Below, one piece after another: positions 18,903 to 27,927 of a stretch of 64,000 nt of DNA. The notes beneath the pieces were generated by a model. That model did no database searches. It was not told where the DNA came from and saw only the letters and a list, made by a program, of their open reading frames with translations. A program made the translations under genes and the position numbers. Numbering within the stretch: the first letter of the stretch is position 1; each line of letters starts with the position of its first letter. Location of the stretch: contig NZ_WIDQ01000003.1 of NCBI RefSeq assembly GCF_009495745.1, positions 1-64,000 on the forward strand, given 5' to 3'. The stretch is from Niveispirillum sp. SYP-B3756 (GTDB taxonomy: Bacteria; Pseudomonadota; Alphaproteobacteria; Azospirillales; Azospirillaceae).

Positions 18903-20630
18903 TCAGTTCGGAGCTGCGGCCGTAATCGGCGTGGCGAGCCCATCTTTCAGCTTGATCTGGGCTGACTTGCGCAGACCCTCATTATCGGCCTGATGCGCGG
19001 CGCGGGTCCATTGGAAGCGGGCTTCCTGCTTGCGACCCAGCGCCCAATAGACATCGCCCAGATGATCGCTGATCGACGGGTCCATCGGTTCCAGCTCAAT
19101 GGCCTGTTCCAGCAGTTCCACGGCGCCGTGGAAATCACCCTGTTTGAACTTGGCCCAGCCCAGACTGTCCATGATGAAACCATCATGCGGACGCAGCGCC
19201 AGCGCCTTTTCGATCAGCCCCCGGCCCTCATCCAGGCTGATGCCCCGGTCAACATAGGAATAGCCCAGGTAATTCAGTACGCTGGCCTGCTCCGGGCTGA
19301 GATTGAGGGCAGTTTTCAGGTCCGCTTCCGCCCGCTTCCAGTCCCCCAGCGTGTCCAGCACCATGCCCCTGGCATAGAAGACTGCCCAGTCGGCAGCAGT
19401 GGGTTTGGCGATGCGGGAAACCGCCTGTTCATAGGCGGCCAGCGCCGGCTTCGGTTCTCGCGCCATGCGGTGCATGTCACCCAATTGCAGCAGCGCATCC
19501 ACCCGGGTCGGCTTCTCCGCCGCCATGGCGCTCAGCAGTTTGGTGGTTTCATCGCGGCGACCCAGCAGCCGCAGCATTTCGGCCTGCCGCAGGCGGGCGG
19601 CCCAGGTCAGCCCGCTGGAGCCCTTCACAGCGGCAAATTCCGTCAGCGCATCGGCATAGCGCTGACGCGCGGCCAGCGTATCGCCCAGAGTCAACCGCAT
19701 CAAAGGCTGGCCGGGGTCCAGAAACAGTGACAGGCGGCCATAGAGCAGGGCCATTTCCTGGGCATTTTCCTGGTAGAGGGCGGCCGACATTTCAAATAGC
19801 GCTTCGCCCAGCCCGTCGCTGGCGTTGGCGACCAGCCGGGCCGGCGCCGGCCCACCCTTGTCTAGCCGGGCCAGTGCTTCATCCACCGCCAGGGTGCCGG
19901 GATTTTCCCGCTGATAGCGCTGATAGATACGGCGCGCCGCATCCTTGTTTCCGGCCCGTTCATGGAAATTGCCGATCAGCAGGGTCAGGCGCAGCGGCGC
20001 CCCTCGCTCGGTCGCGGCGGTGTAATGCAGGGATGCCGCTTCCCGATTGTCACGCAAATCCTCAATCAGGGCGATCTGCAGCTGCTGCATGATGGCAAAA
20101 CCATCATTGGCATTCAAGGCGCGCAGCCGTTTCAGCCCCGCCTCCTTGTCGCCCCTTGCCACATCGACCCAGGCGCCCAACAGGGGGGTGACGAATTGCG
20201 ACAACCCGTCAGAGGGCAACACCTCCAGCCGGGCGGCGGCGTCGGCCGCCTTGCCCTGTTTCAGATCATCGGCGATGACCATCAGGCTGGCAATGTAGCT
20301 TTGGCTTTCCTGCTCACGGGCGCGGCGTGCCAGCGCGACAGCCTCCGTATAATTGCCTTCGCCCAGATTAAGCAGAAAGGTCCGGCGCAACAGGCCGGCA
20401 TTTTCGGGATCATCGCGCAGGACGGCCCCCAGATTGCGCGCCGCTGCCGCCCAATCGCCGGCATTCTGGGCCACGCGGCCGGTCAGATAGCGGGCCATAC
20501 TATTGTCAGCGGGGGAGGGGGCCGTTTGCGCCAGGGCCGATCCTGCCAGCAGAACAGACAAAAGGGCCATCGGGATCGACTTTGGCTGCCGCCACCACCG
20601 CACTAGTTCCACGCGCGCCACCTTATACAA
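18903..20630 (-). CDS. TPR-repeat periplasmic protein
   Basis: A 575-aa protein with an N-terminal signal region (MALLSVLLAGSALAQTA, from an internal Met at 20570 or the upstream Met at 20630). Many tetratricopeptide repeats follow, clearest at the C-terminus: LNYLGYSYVDRGISLDEGRGLIEKALALRP, DSLGWAKFKQGDFHGAVELLEQAIELEP and DHLGDVYWALGRKQEARFQW. It is a common alphaproteobacterial family of exported TPR scaffolds. The partners are unknown and no catalytic motif is visible. Confidence 0.85.
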   Translation of the reverse strand: MYKVARVELVRWWRQPKSIPMALLSVLLAGSALAQTAPSPADNSMARYLTGRVAQNAGDWAAAARNLGAVLRDDPENAGLLRRTFLLNLGEGNYTEAVALARRAREQESQSYIASLMVIADDLKQGKAADAAARLEVLPSDGLSQFVTPLLGAWVDVARGDKEAGLKRLRALNANDGFAIMQQLQIALIEDLRDNREAASLHYTAATERGAPLRLTLLIGNFHERAGNKDAARRIYQRYQRENPGTLAVDEALARLDKGGPAPARLVANASDGLGEALFEMSAALYQENAQEMALLYGRLSLFLDPGQPLMRLTLGDTLAARQRYADALTEFAAVKGSSGLTWAARLRQAEMLRLLGRRDETTKLLSAMAAEKPTRVDALLQLGDMHRMAREPKPALAAYEQAVSRIAKPTAADWAVFYARGMVLDTLGDWKRAEADLKTALNLSPEQASVLNYLGYSYVDRGISLDEGRGLIEKALALRPHDGFIMDSLGWAKFKQGDFHGAVELLEQAIELEPMDPSISDHLGDVYWALGRKQEARFQWTRAAHQADNEGLRKSAQIKLKDGLATPITAAAPN

Positions 20631-20973
20631 TACCGGTTCGCCGAAGAAGCACGCCGCTGCCCCTTCATGACAGGGAGCCTAGCCGGGAATGGTTTAACCG
20701 TTCAATAACGTTGCGGGGCTATTCCCAGCCAACTTTATATCGCAGTCGTAATGTCACAGCCTTTGCCGGCATGGCGGTTGGTCTGGACGACGGGAATCGG
20801 GCGGAAAATTCGGCCTGTTTCTGCCTTCGCTCCAAGCATTTTGCCTATGCGATAAGCGCATTTTTGGTGCGCAAATATGCAATGGTTAATTGACGATATT
20901 TTAACAAGGTCTGCCCTTATATTCGGTCTGCTAACGGCGAAGTCGTTGGCTGTTTCGAACCCAGGGACCTTGC
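20631..20973. other. Intergenic region, no gene seen
   Basis: This 343-bp divergent region lies between the TPR gene and the 109-aa hypothetical gene. It is AT-richer than its surroundings, especially at 20850-20920. An imperfect inverted repeat (TATGCGATAAGCGCA...TGCGCAAATATGCA) lies at about 20847-20882. It probably holds both promoters. No tRNA-like structure or convincing reading frame was found. Confidence 0.5.
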
Positions 20974-21303
20974 ATGTATCCCGCAGTGGCTACCGGAGCC
21001 CCCAATCCGGCAACAGGCATGGTGGCGGCCGTTATCTCCACCGATATTCTCGAAAATAACTTTTCCACGGCTCTACCGCCGCCGCAACAATCCCTGCATT
21101 ACGGGGCCGATGCGTTGGCGGAACAAATCCTGACTGCTGTGGCCCGGTGCCGGGCCCTGGGTCATCGGGAGCCGCGTGTCACCCTGACCCGTCCGACGGA
21201 TGTGGTGGAAGGGGTCCGTTCCCTGCTGGAACTGGCGGGGCTGCGGCCCAGCGTCCGCCCCTCCAGCATCATCGGCCAGTCGATCCTTACCGTTCGCGCC
21301 TGA
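20974..21303 (+). CDS. Hypothetical protein, 109 aa
   Basis: The family is not recognised. The start MYPAVATGAPNPATG has AGGGA about 8 nt upstream. The N-terminal 40 residues are Ala/Pro/Thr-rich and probably disordered; residues 45-108 look folded (ALAEQILTAVARCRALG, VVEGVRSLLELAGLRPSVRP). A strong hairpin follows at 21318-21350, supporting a transcription unit that ends here. Codon use resembles that of neighbouring genes. Confidence 0.6.
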   Translation: MYPAVATGAPNPATGMVAAVISTDILENNFSTALPPPQQSLHYGADALAEQILTAVARCRALGHREPRVTLTRPTDVVEGVRSLLELAGLRPSVRPSSIIGQSILTVRA

Positions 21304-21317
21304 TCGGGTTTTCCTTG

Positions 21318-21350
21318 GCTTTCCCCGGCACATCCGCTGCCGGGGAAAGC
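21318..21350 (+). terminator. Hairpin terminator-like structure
   Basis: GCTTTCCCCGGCA pairs with TGCCGGGGAAAGC over 13 bp around a 7-nt loop, 15 bp after the stop of the 109-aa gene. There is no U tract after it (GGGGGACTTG), so termination strength is uncertain. Confidence 0.55.
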
Positions 21351-21377
21351 GGGGGACTTGCATCATGGGTGGAATTT

Positions 21378-21392
21378 GTTCATGGTATGTAC
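21378..21392 (+). promoter_or_regulatory. LexA-like SOS box upstream of mmcB
   Basis: GTTC-ATGGTAT-GTAC differs by one base from the alphaproteobacterial LexA consensus GTTC-N7-GTTC and ends 2 nt before the mmcB start codon. mmcB is reported as an SOS-regulated mitomycin-resistance gene in Caulobacter, which supports this reading. If real, transcription would start close to or upstream of this site. Confidence 0.55.
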
Positions 21393-21394
21393 CC

Positions 21395-21892
21395 ATGAAT
21401 GATACGCCCATGATTGCACCGACAGGGGCTGCGGCCCTGGTGACGCCGACGCTGCCCCGCCCCGCCTCTGACCCGGCGGCGGCGATTACCCGGGGCGTGC
21501 GTCGTTTCCTGGCTGATCACGGGATTCAGGGCATGGTGGAATTCTGCCTGGCCAATGGTCGCCGGGCCGATGTGCTGTGCCTGTCGGAGAAGGGGGAGGT
21601 CAGTATCGTCGAGGTGAAAAGCAGCCCGACGGACTTCAAGACCGACCATAAATGGCAGGATTATCTGGAATTCTGCGACTATTTCTACTTTGCCGTCGCC
21701 CCGGATTTTCCGCAGGAACTGATACCGGCTGAATGCGGGTTGATCGTTGCTGATGCGTTCGGGGCGGAGATTGTGCGGGCAGCTGTGGCCAGCCCCCTGC
21801 CGGCGGCCCGGCGCAAAGTGCTGACCCTGCGGGTGGCGCTGGCGGCCATGGGGCGCCTGCACCGGGTGGAAGATCCAGCCCGCGCCTTATGA
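21395..21892 (+). CDS. mmcB: MmcB-family DNA repair protein
   Basis: A 165-aa protein with a PD-(D/E)XK nuclease-like core: ITRGVRRFLADHG, then ANGRRADVLCLSEKGEVSIVEVKSS (Asp, Glu and Lys of the ExK motif) and DHKWQDYLEFCDYFYFAVAPDFP. This matches MmcB (DUF1052), linked to mitomycin C resistance in alphaproteobacteria. ATG at 21395 is preferred; an in-frame ATG at 21410 is possible. A LexA-like box lies directly upstream. The exact biochemical activity of MmcB is unknown. Confidence 0.88.
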   Translation: MNDTPMIAPTGAAALVTPTLPRPASDPAAAITRGVRRFLADHGIQGMVEFCLANGRRADVLCLSEKGEVSIVEVKSSPTDFKTDHKWQDYLEFCDYFYFAVAPDFPQELIPAECGLIVADAFGAEIVRAAVASPLPAARRKVLTLRVALAAMGRLHRVEDPARAL

Positions 21893-21970
21893 TTAGGAGC
21901 GCTGCCCACCTCGTTGGAAGCCCGTATGGGGGCAGGGCGCTGATATACCAATTTGCTGGGGGTTTAACCC

Positions 21971-22036
21971 TTGGCTTACGCCTGAGGGAACGCAAAATCT
22001 GCCTGGATCGGTCACGACCAATGCAGATTGGCATTA
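21971..22036 (+). repeat. Modular hairpin repeat, copy F (tail and end hairpin)
   Basis: GGCTTACGCCTGAGGGAACGC is followed by a hairpin with arms AATCTGC (21996-22002) and GCAGATT (22023-22029), sharing CCTGGATCGGTCACGA with copy A. The right border GGCATTA contains the stop codon of the minus-strand gene at 22034, as in copy A at amn. On the minus strand the hairpin is followed by TTTTG, so it can act as that gene's terminator. Confidence 0.75.
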
Positions 22037-23446
22037 TTCCAGCATCGGTCGGCCGGTTTCGATCTGCACCAGGGCGGCCAGGAAAGGCACGGCCAGATCG
22101 CGCCGTTGCCCGGCTCCACGCTCTGCCTCGCTGAGTGCAGTCTGGAAACTGCCGCGCCAGCGCTGATCGCTATACATCAGCTTGTCGGCCCGCGCCCGCT
22201 GCACCAGCACCACGGGGCTGCGCATATCATTGACCACCTTGTCCAGCCGGGCGGACAACAGATCGGCCTGGCTGCGATCCTTAGCGCGCAGCGCACCGCT
22301 GATCAGTTCGACATAGGTTTCTGCCTTCAGGTCCATATCCTGCAACTGGTCAGCATAGGTCAGGGTCAGGGCCTTTTCGCCCCGCGCCTCCAGCTTGCCC
22401 AACACCTGCGGGATCACCCAGGGGCTTTCTTCCTGCACGGTGCGCAACAGGCCCAGGGCCAGATTGGCATCGCCCAGATCGCCGGCGGCCACCGCCAGCT
22501 CCGGCGGACAGCAATTGCCCCGCTTGTCCTTGAAACGGCTGAACTGTTCTTCCACTGTGTTCAGGAACAGGGTGCGCGCCCGCGCCTCCAGCCCCACCCG
22601 CAACAGGGACTGGGCGACCAGCCCCAGTTCCCAGGCGCAACCTTGGGTACGGGCGAACTCCACCGCCTCTTCCGCCACCTGGGTGGCGGTGCTCATATTG
22701 CCCTCCCAGACCAGCGATTCCACAATGTCGGACAGGTTATAGATGCGGGTGGAGCAATCGGCGAAACCCCGTGTGATCAGCAGGGCCAGATCGATCTCCC
22801 CCGTCAAAGCCAGGGTGCGGCCGACAAACAGATCCTGGCTGATATCGCTGGAGGCACTGCCATTGCGCATGGCCTGGAGAAAGGGTGCCACGATGGGGCG
22901 CACCCGTTCTTTGTCGCCGATGTGGTAACTCGCCACCGCGAAGGACAGCCAGTCCCAGCGCGGGGTGGCGATGGGATATTCCACCGGCGGAATCAGCCCC
23001 TCAATCCGGTGCAGCAGGCAGCGGCTGGATTTCGGGTCGCTGCAGACCAGGCTGCGCAGCTTGGTCTTGAACTGGGCATAATCGAAATCACCGATGAACT
23101 GGTTGGTCACCAGCTGCACCGCCAGCGCACTTTCGGGCAGGCGGGTGATGATATCGGTCAGCAGCCGATCCGCCTCCAGCAGCAGTGTGGTTTGCTCCTC
23201 GGCATTATAGGTCTGGTCGGCGTGCTGGATGGCCTGCATCGCCAGCACGAACTGGCGGTTGGCCGCCGCATTCTGGTCGGCCTGCGCCCGCGCCGCCGGG
23301 GCCAGCAACAGCAGCAGCGACAGCAGGGCCAGTGCCACCAGCCAGAAGGGCGCGCGCACGGCCGACCAGACGGCAAGCATACCGCCCCGGCCCGTCACCG
23401 GCCGCAGGGCCGGCAATGCCCAGCTTTCAGTAAGGCACAACGACAT
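22034..23446 (-). CDS. Exported helical-repeat protein of unknown function
   Basis: A 470-aa protein with an N-terminal hydrophobic export signal (WLVALALLSLLLLLAPAARAQA), mostly alpha-helical afterwards. It resembles TPR/Sel1-type solenoids without a clean repeat consensus. Several Cys residues (SDPKSSRCLL, GFADCSTRIYN, RGNCCPPEL) could form periplasmic disulfides. The start at 23446 has AGGTGG upstream and overlaps the BON lipoprotein gene by 20 bp; 23380 is an alternative start that gives a tighter signal peptide. No enzymatic motif is visible. Confidence 0.75.
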   Translation of the reverse strand: MSLCLTESWALPALRPVTGRGGMLAVWSAVRAPFWLVALALLSLLLLLAPAARAQADQNAAANRQFVLAMQAIQHADQTYNAEEQTTLLLEADRLLTDIITRLPESALAVQLVTNQFIGDFDYAQFKTKLRSLVCSDPKSSRCLLHRIEGLIPPVEYPIATPRWDWLSFAVASYHIGDKERVRPIVAPFLQAMRNGSASSDISQDLFVGRTLALTGEIDLALLITRGFADCSTRIYNLSDIVESLVWEGNMSTATQVAEEAVEFARTQGCAWELGLVAQSLLRVGLEARARTLFLNTVEEQFSRFKDKRGNCCPPELAVAAGDLGDANLALGLLRTVQEESPWVIPQVLGKLEARGEKALTLTYADQLQDMDLKAETYVELISGALRAKDRSQADLLSARLDKVVNDMRSPVVLVQRARADKLMYSDQRWRGSFQTALSEAERGAGQRRDLAVPFLAALVQIETGRPMLE

Positions 23447-24029
23447 GGCTCACCACCTGGCGGACCCGAGCGATATTGCGGGCATATTCACGCACACGGT
23501 CCAGTTCCACCTGCGAGCGGGCGCGGCCCATCAGATGAATGGTCTGATTGATCGTTTCGATCGTGTAATTACCCGATGTGATGTCGCTGTCGGTCAGCAG
23601 CTTGGTGCGCAGCTGTGCGGTGATCCAGGCGTCGGTCGCCTTGTCGGACAGGCTCGACTCGTCACCGATGCCGATCTCGTTGATCACTTCCTTCACGCCA
23701 TTGACCTGCCAGGCCAGACGCACCGCCTCCACCCGTTCATCGGCGGTGGCGGCACGGCCGGTCAACAGGGCGCGGCCATCGCGCACCGTCACATCCAGCC
23801 GGTCATTCAGGCCGTTGACGGTGGCCCATTGGGCCTCCACCGCATGGGCCAGCACCGGGTCGGCAGGGCCGGTCTTGCCGGAACCGCCGCCGGAGGCGCA
23901 GCCGGCCAGCACCAGTGTTGCCGCCAGACCTGCCAGCGCCACGGTGCGGGAGAACCGCCGGGAAAGGGAAGGGGCGGTGGTGTCTGCCACCTTTCCACCC
24001 ATCTGCGCCAACAGGCGCCCGATCAACAT
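23427..24029 (-). CDS. BON-domain lipoprotein (OsmY/DolP-like)
   Basis: A 200-aa lipoprotein: export signal with lipobox LVLAGC (Cys about residue 44), a Gly/Ser linker, then two BON domains (LDVTVRDGRALLTGRAATADERVEAVRLAWQVNGVKEVINEI and TIETINQTIHLMGRARSQVELDRVREYARNIARVRQVVSHVV). Such proteins bind anionic phospholipid and support envelope integrity. AGGAGG lies 8 nt before the ATG at 24029, which fixes the start over a longer frame. It overlaps the downstream helical-repeat gene and is probably co-expressed with it. Confidence 0.88.
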   Translation of the reverse strand: MLIGRLLAQMGGKVADTTAPSLSRRFSRTVALAGLAATLVLAGCASGGGSGKTGPADPVLAHAVEAQWATVNGLNDRLDVTVRDGRALLTGRAATADERVEAVRLAWQVNGVKEVINEIGIGDESSLSDKATDAWITAQLRTKLLTDSDITSGNYTIETINQTIHLMGRARSQVELDRVREYARNIARVRQVVSHVVVPY

Positions 24030-24148
24030 TGTTTCTGCCTCCTGCCGGCCGTTGCTTGTGTTTCTGTCAATCACGGTCGGCATCTTACGGGTGAAATATG
24101 GTCATTCGCGGGCTGCAGGCCGGGTTAACCGGTCCTGTCGCACCCGGT

Positions 24149-24961
24149 TTATGCAAAGGGTGAGGCTGTCATCACCCTGGTCAGTTCCCGCGCCAGGATG
24201 CCGGCAATGCGTTTGCGCGCCGCCGGGTCACGCAGCAATTTTTCATCCTGGGCATTGGACAGAAAACCCGTCTCAATCAGCAGGGAGGGCACATCCGGCG
24301 CCTTCAGCACGGCGAAATTCGCCGCCCGCATGGGATTTTCCAGCAGCTGGATATCCTTGCCGGCACCGGTCACGATGGTTTGCTTGGCGTGCAGTGCGGC
24401 CGTGCGCGTATGGCGGGCGGCGAGATCGACCAGGATGGCGGCGACGTTCTTATCCAGATCGCTGACATCCACCCCCAGCCCGCCGGCAAAATTCTCCTGC
24501 TTGGCGATGGCGGCGGCGAAATCATCGCTGGCCTTCTCCGACAGGGTATAGGCGGAAAGGCCACGTGCCTTACGGTTAGGGGCGCTGTCAGCATGGATGG
24601 AAAGGAACAGGTCGGCACCGGCGCGACGGCCCAGTTCCATCCGCTCCCGCAGGTCGATGAAACTATCGTCTTCCCGCGTCAGCTTGACATTGATGCCGCC
24701 ATTGCGGCCAACCAGCCGGGTGACCTCCTTGGCGATGTCAAGCACCACGTCCTTTTCATAGGTGCCATGCACCCCGACGGCGCCGGGATCGTGACCGCCA
24801 TGACCGGGATCGATCATCAATAGGCGCGGCCCCCGCGGCCGCTTGCCCGGTGCACGCGTGCCGTCCTGCGGCGACGCCGCACCCGCCCGCACGGTCACGG
24901 AGATGAACGGGGCAAGGGCCGGCACAGCCAGGGCAAAACGAAGCAAATCCCGACGATTCAT
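24149..24961 (-). CDS. N-acetylmuramoyl-L-alanine amidase (Amidase_3)
   Basis: A 270-aa exported zinc amidase that cleaves the peptide from MurNAc in peptidoglycan. MNRRDLLRFALAVPALAPF resembles a Tat-type signal (NRRDLLRF). The Amidase_3 domain (about 46-265) carries the zinc/catalytic motifs IDPGHGGHDPGA, YEKDVVLDIA, FLSIHADSAPN and LIETGFLSN. No AMIN or LysM domain is present, so it is the short form. Tat export would fit AmiA/AmiC homologues. Confidence 0.92.
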   Translation of the reverse strand: MNRRDLLRFALAVPALAPFISVTVRAGAASPQDGTRAPGKRPRGPRLLMIDPGHGGHDPGAVGVHGTYEKDVVLDIAKEVTRLVGRNGGINVKLTREDDSFIDLRERMELGRRAGADLFLSIHADSAPNRKARGLSAYTLSEKASDDFAAAIAKQENFAGGLGVDVSDLDKNVAAILVDLAARHTRTAALHAKQTIVTGAGKDIQLLENPMRAANFAVLKAPDVPSLLIETGFLSNAQDEKLLRDPAARKRIAGILARELTRVMTASPFA

Positions 24962-25109
24962 CGATCAGACCATCATCCGGCCCGCGCCTGCGCGAGCCTT
25001 CCAGCTGGGCCTATCTTTGGACCCCTCGGAATCGTTGCGCAACAGAAACCTGTTCATCATCCCTTTGTCGGTCCTTTCTGTTGCACTGCCTCAACAGGCG
25101 GCCAGGCGA

Positions 25110-25925
25110 TCAGGCGGATTTTGCCGCTGCCCTGGCCAGGGCGTTGCTGCGGAACTCCCCGCTGGGGGTGAAAACCGCCTGGGTGATGGCGCGTTCAATG
25201 TCATTTCGGCTGAACGGCTTACGGATCACCGGACCCAGATGGTCCAGCCCCCGCCGACTCAGCTCATCCCCAAAGGCGGTGACGAAGATGATGGGCAGGG
25301 CACTCTGGCGTCGCAGAATCTGGGCGGTGGTGATGCCACTGTCGCCGCCGGCCAGCCGCAGATCCATCAAGGCGAGCGTCGGCTGCTGTTCTGCCGCCGT
25401 GGTCAGGGCCATCTGGGTGTTGGCGGCGGTGCCGCAGACGATATGGCCCATGCGCTGCACCGTCTCCTCCAGGTCAAAGGCGATGATGGCATCATCTTCC
25501 ACGATCATGATGCGGGCGGTCAGCGCGCTGCCCAGCCCGCTCTGGGCGCGGGTCATGGCGGCCTGCGCGGCTTCCGCATCCAGCCCCAGGACGGCACCCG
25601 CCTCGGTCACGGTCAACTCCTCCAGGCTGACCAGCAGGAACAGGCGGCGTTCCAGTTCCGGCAGGCCGGACAGGGCCATTTCCATCGGGTGGCGCCCGTC
25701 AAGCGCGGCCGGCTGAGGCGCATCGGCGTCGCAGAGCCCGTTCAACAGCCCATAGAGTTTCAGCCGGCTGGGCGTCTCCAGGCCGAATGTCGCCGGATCG
25801 GCGAGCGCGATGGGCAGCGCTTCGGCCACCAGATCGTCCCCCCGCACCGCGTCGGCGGTCAATGCCCGGGCGTATCGGCGCAGATAGGGCAGGTGATAGA
25901 GGAGCTGACGGGAATGCGCGTCCAT
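25110..25925 (-). CDS. phyR: PhyR-type anti-anti-sigma response regulator
   Basis: A 271-aa regulator of the alphaproteobacterial general stress response. An ECF-sigma-like domain (about 1-130; LLYHLPYLRRYARALT, LFLLVSLEELTVTEAGAVLGLD) is joined to a receiver domain (about 138-255) with acidic pocket Asp144/145, phosphoacceptor Asp188 (LMDLRLAGG) and Lys in VIRKPFS. Phosphorylated PhyR sequesters NepR and frees EcfG. The ATG at 25925 matches family starts; an upstream ATG at 25952 adds nine residues. Unusually, no nepR or ecfG gene lies next to it. Confidence 0.9.
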   Translation of the reverse strand: MDAHSRQLLYHLPYLRRYARALTADAVRGDDLVAEALPIALADPATFGLETPSRLKLYGLLNGLCDADAPQPAALDGRHPMEMALSGLPELERRLFLLVSLEELTVTEAGAVLGLDAEAAQAAMTRAQSGLGSALTARIMIVEDDAIIAFDLEETVQRMGHIVCGTAANTQMALTTAAEQQPTLALMDLRLAGGDSGITTAQILRRQSALPIIFVTAFGDELSRRGLDHLGPVIRKPFSRNDIERAITQAVFTPSGEFRSNALARAAAKSA

Positions 25926-26139
25926 GATGACGTCCCAGAAGGGGGCCGGCAAGCCAACGGCTCAGGCCATTTAAAAAGCCAGGACATTTTGCGGCTTTGC
26001 GCGGGGATTTCCATTCCACTTGTGCCATCGCCCGATCGGTCTAGCCGTTGCGTTGCAGATCGGACGAATGGAGGCTCTTATACGCCCTCTGGACAGCTGT
26101 CCGGCGCGCTGGAAGAAACCGTGTCAGGGGGGGCAGGGG

Positions 26140-27114
26140 CTACAGCCAGCCGCGACTTTTGAAGAAAAGATAGGGGACGATGACGGAGACCACCATCAAG
26201 ATCAGGGCCAGCGGATAGCCATAGGGCCAATCCAGCTCCGGCATATGGTGAAAGTTCATGCCATAGATGCTGGCCACCAGCGTGGGCGGCAGGAAGACCA
26301 CAGCGGCTACTGAGAAAATCTTGACGATGTTATTCTGTTCGATCCCCACCACGCCCAGCAACGCATCCAGCTGAAAGGCGATATTGCTGGACAGGAAGGC
26401 GGTATAATCGGCCAGCGACTGGGCGTCCTGGCCCAGTGTTTTCAGCCGGGCCCGCAATCCCTTGTCGGCGGCGATTTCCTTTACCGTGCCGCCAAAGGCA
26501 ATGATACGGGTCAGCGTCACCAGACTCTCCCGCGCCTTGGCCGTCAGGTCATGGGCGCGGGCGATCCGTTTCAGCAACTGATGCTGCATGTCGGAACCCA
26601 AGGCACCCTGGTGTCCTTCAATCAGCAGTTCACGTGCCACGGCGTTGACATCACGGCCGGCCCCTTCCAGCACGTCGGCGATGCGGTCCAGAATGGCATC
26701 CAGCAGATACAGCAGGGTGGAGGGGCCGTTTTCCAACTTCAGCCCCTGCCGGCTGATCTGGTGGTGAAAACCGTAGAAGGGCTTGGGATCGTCAAAGCGC
26801 AGGGTGATCAGTGTATTGCCGGTCAGGACGAAGGTAATATCCATCGTCTCCGGCACCGGTGCGTCGGCGCGGCAGAGCACGGTGGCTGTCATGAAGGCGC
26901 CGCCCTCGTCCCGATAAACCCGGCTGGACAGTTCGATCTCACGCATTTCTTCGCGCGTCGGCAGCTCCATGCCGAAGGTCTGTTCCACCAACTGGCGTTC
27001 GGCCGGGCCAGGCGCGTTCAGGTCAACCCAGCAGGCATGACGCAATATCTCGGTGGATGGCATTCCATCCATTGCTTCATTGCGGCCGTCGATCGTGCGG
27101 TAGGCGCGGATCAT
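26140..27114 (-). CDS. corA: CorA-family magnesium/divalent cation transporter
   Basis: A 324-aa protein with a large cytoplasmic N-terminal funnel rich in helices and two C-terminal membrane helices. The selectivity signature GMN is present (ASIYGMNFHHMPELDWPYGYP, around residue 284), followed by the last helix and a basic C-terminus (FFKSRGWL). It has typical CorA length and probably forms a pentameric Mg2+ channel. No M-box leader was seen in the short upstream region. Confidence 0.93.
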   Translation of the reverse strand: MIRAYRTIDGRNEAMDGMPSTEILRHACWVDLNAPGPAERQLVEQTFGMELPTREEMREIELSSRVYRDEGGAFMTATVLCRADAPVPETMDITFVLTGNTLITLRFDDPKPFYGFHHQISRQGLKLENGPSTLLYLLDAILDRIADVLEGAGRDVNAVARELLIEGHQGALGSDMQHQLLKRIARAHDLTAKARESLVTLTRIIAFGGTVKEIAADKGLRARLKTLGQDAQSLADYTAFLSSNIAFQLDALLGVVGIEQNNIVKIFSVAAVVFLPPTLVASIYGMNFHHMPELDWPYGYPLALILMVVSVIVPYLFFKSRGWL

Positions 27115-27239
27115 GCGCTGTCTCCCCCGCTGGGGTCATTGGGATACCCCGCATTTACCCTGCCCGCGCGCCGGGGGAAAGCGAACTTTCTCCACATCGG
27201 CACAAGAGCAGGCTGGCAAGCTGTCGCAGCAGCCTGTAA

Positions 27240-27815
27240 ATGCATGGCCTCATGAATCCCCTGCTTCGCCTTTTGCTGGAAGCCGGGCCGCTGGGCCTGT
27301 TCTTCCTGTTCAATGCCAAGGCCGGCCTGATGGTCGGCACTGGCGTTTTCATGGCTGCCATCACGGTGGCGCTGATCGTCAACTGGCTGCTGGAACGAAG
27401 GCTGCCAGTGATGCCGCTGGTCGGCTGCGTCTTCGTGCTGGTTTTCGGCGGCCTGACCCTGTGGCTGGATAATGATCTGTTCATCAAGATCAAACCCACT
27501 GTGGTCAATCTGTTGCTATCAGTTACCCTGTTCGTCGGTCTGTTCCTGAAGCGGAACCTGTTGAAGGTGGTGCTTGGGGCGGCCCTGGAGTTGAAAGAGG
27601 AAGGCTGGCGCATCCTGACCGTCCGCTGGGCCTGGTTCTTTCTGTTTCTGGCCGTGGCGAACGAGATTGTCTGGCGCAGCTTCGATACCGATACGTGGGT
27701 CAACTTCAAGGTGTTCGGCATCATGCCGATTTCGATCCTGTTCAGCATGTTGCAGGTTCCGGTGATCATGAAGCACCAGAAACAGGATTCTGATGTGAAG
27801 ACGCCGGCCCCCTGA
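27240..27815 (+). CDS. yciB: YciB/IspZ septation protein A family membrane protein
   Basis: A 191-aa protein with five to six membrane helices and family motifs PLGLFFLFNAKAGLMVGT, LTLWLDNDLFIKIKPT, LKEEGWRILTVRWAWFFLFLAVANE and WVNFKVFGIMPISILF. YciB proteins affect envelope synthesis and membrane potential and were first named for septation defects. ATG at 27240 or 27252 could start it. It stands alone between corA and the EAL protein operon. Confidence 0.92.
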   Translation: MHGLMNPLLRLLLEAGPLGLFFLFNAKAGLMVGTGVFMAAITVALIVNWLLERRLPVMPLVGCVFVLVFGGLTLWLDNDLFIKIKPTVVNLLLSVTLFVGLFLKRNLLKVVLGAALELKEEGWRILTVRWAWFFLFLAVANEIVWRSFDTDTWVNFKVFGIMPISILFSMLQVPVIMKHQKQDSDVKTPAP

Positions 27816-27927
27816 TCCCTGTATGAATCTGGTGCCATTAGCTGGGGTGAAATGGCGGGGCTTTGAGGATATGGGAAAGCCCCCACACACGGTGCGCTGT
27901 TCGCCATGTCGGGGACGGCATTTGACT

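Noticed and set aside
20631-20973. tRNA or small RNA gene in the AT-rich intergenic region
   Set aside because: No cloverleaf with a TTCGANNC arm and no terminator-bounded transcript could be recognised by eye.
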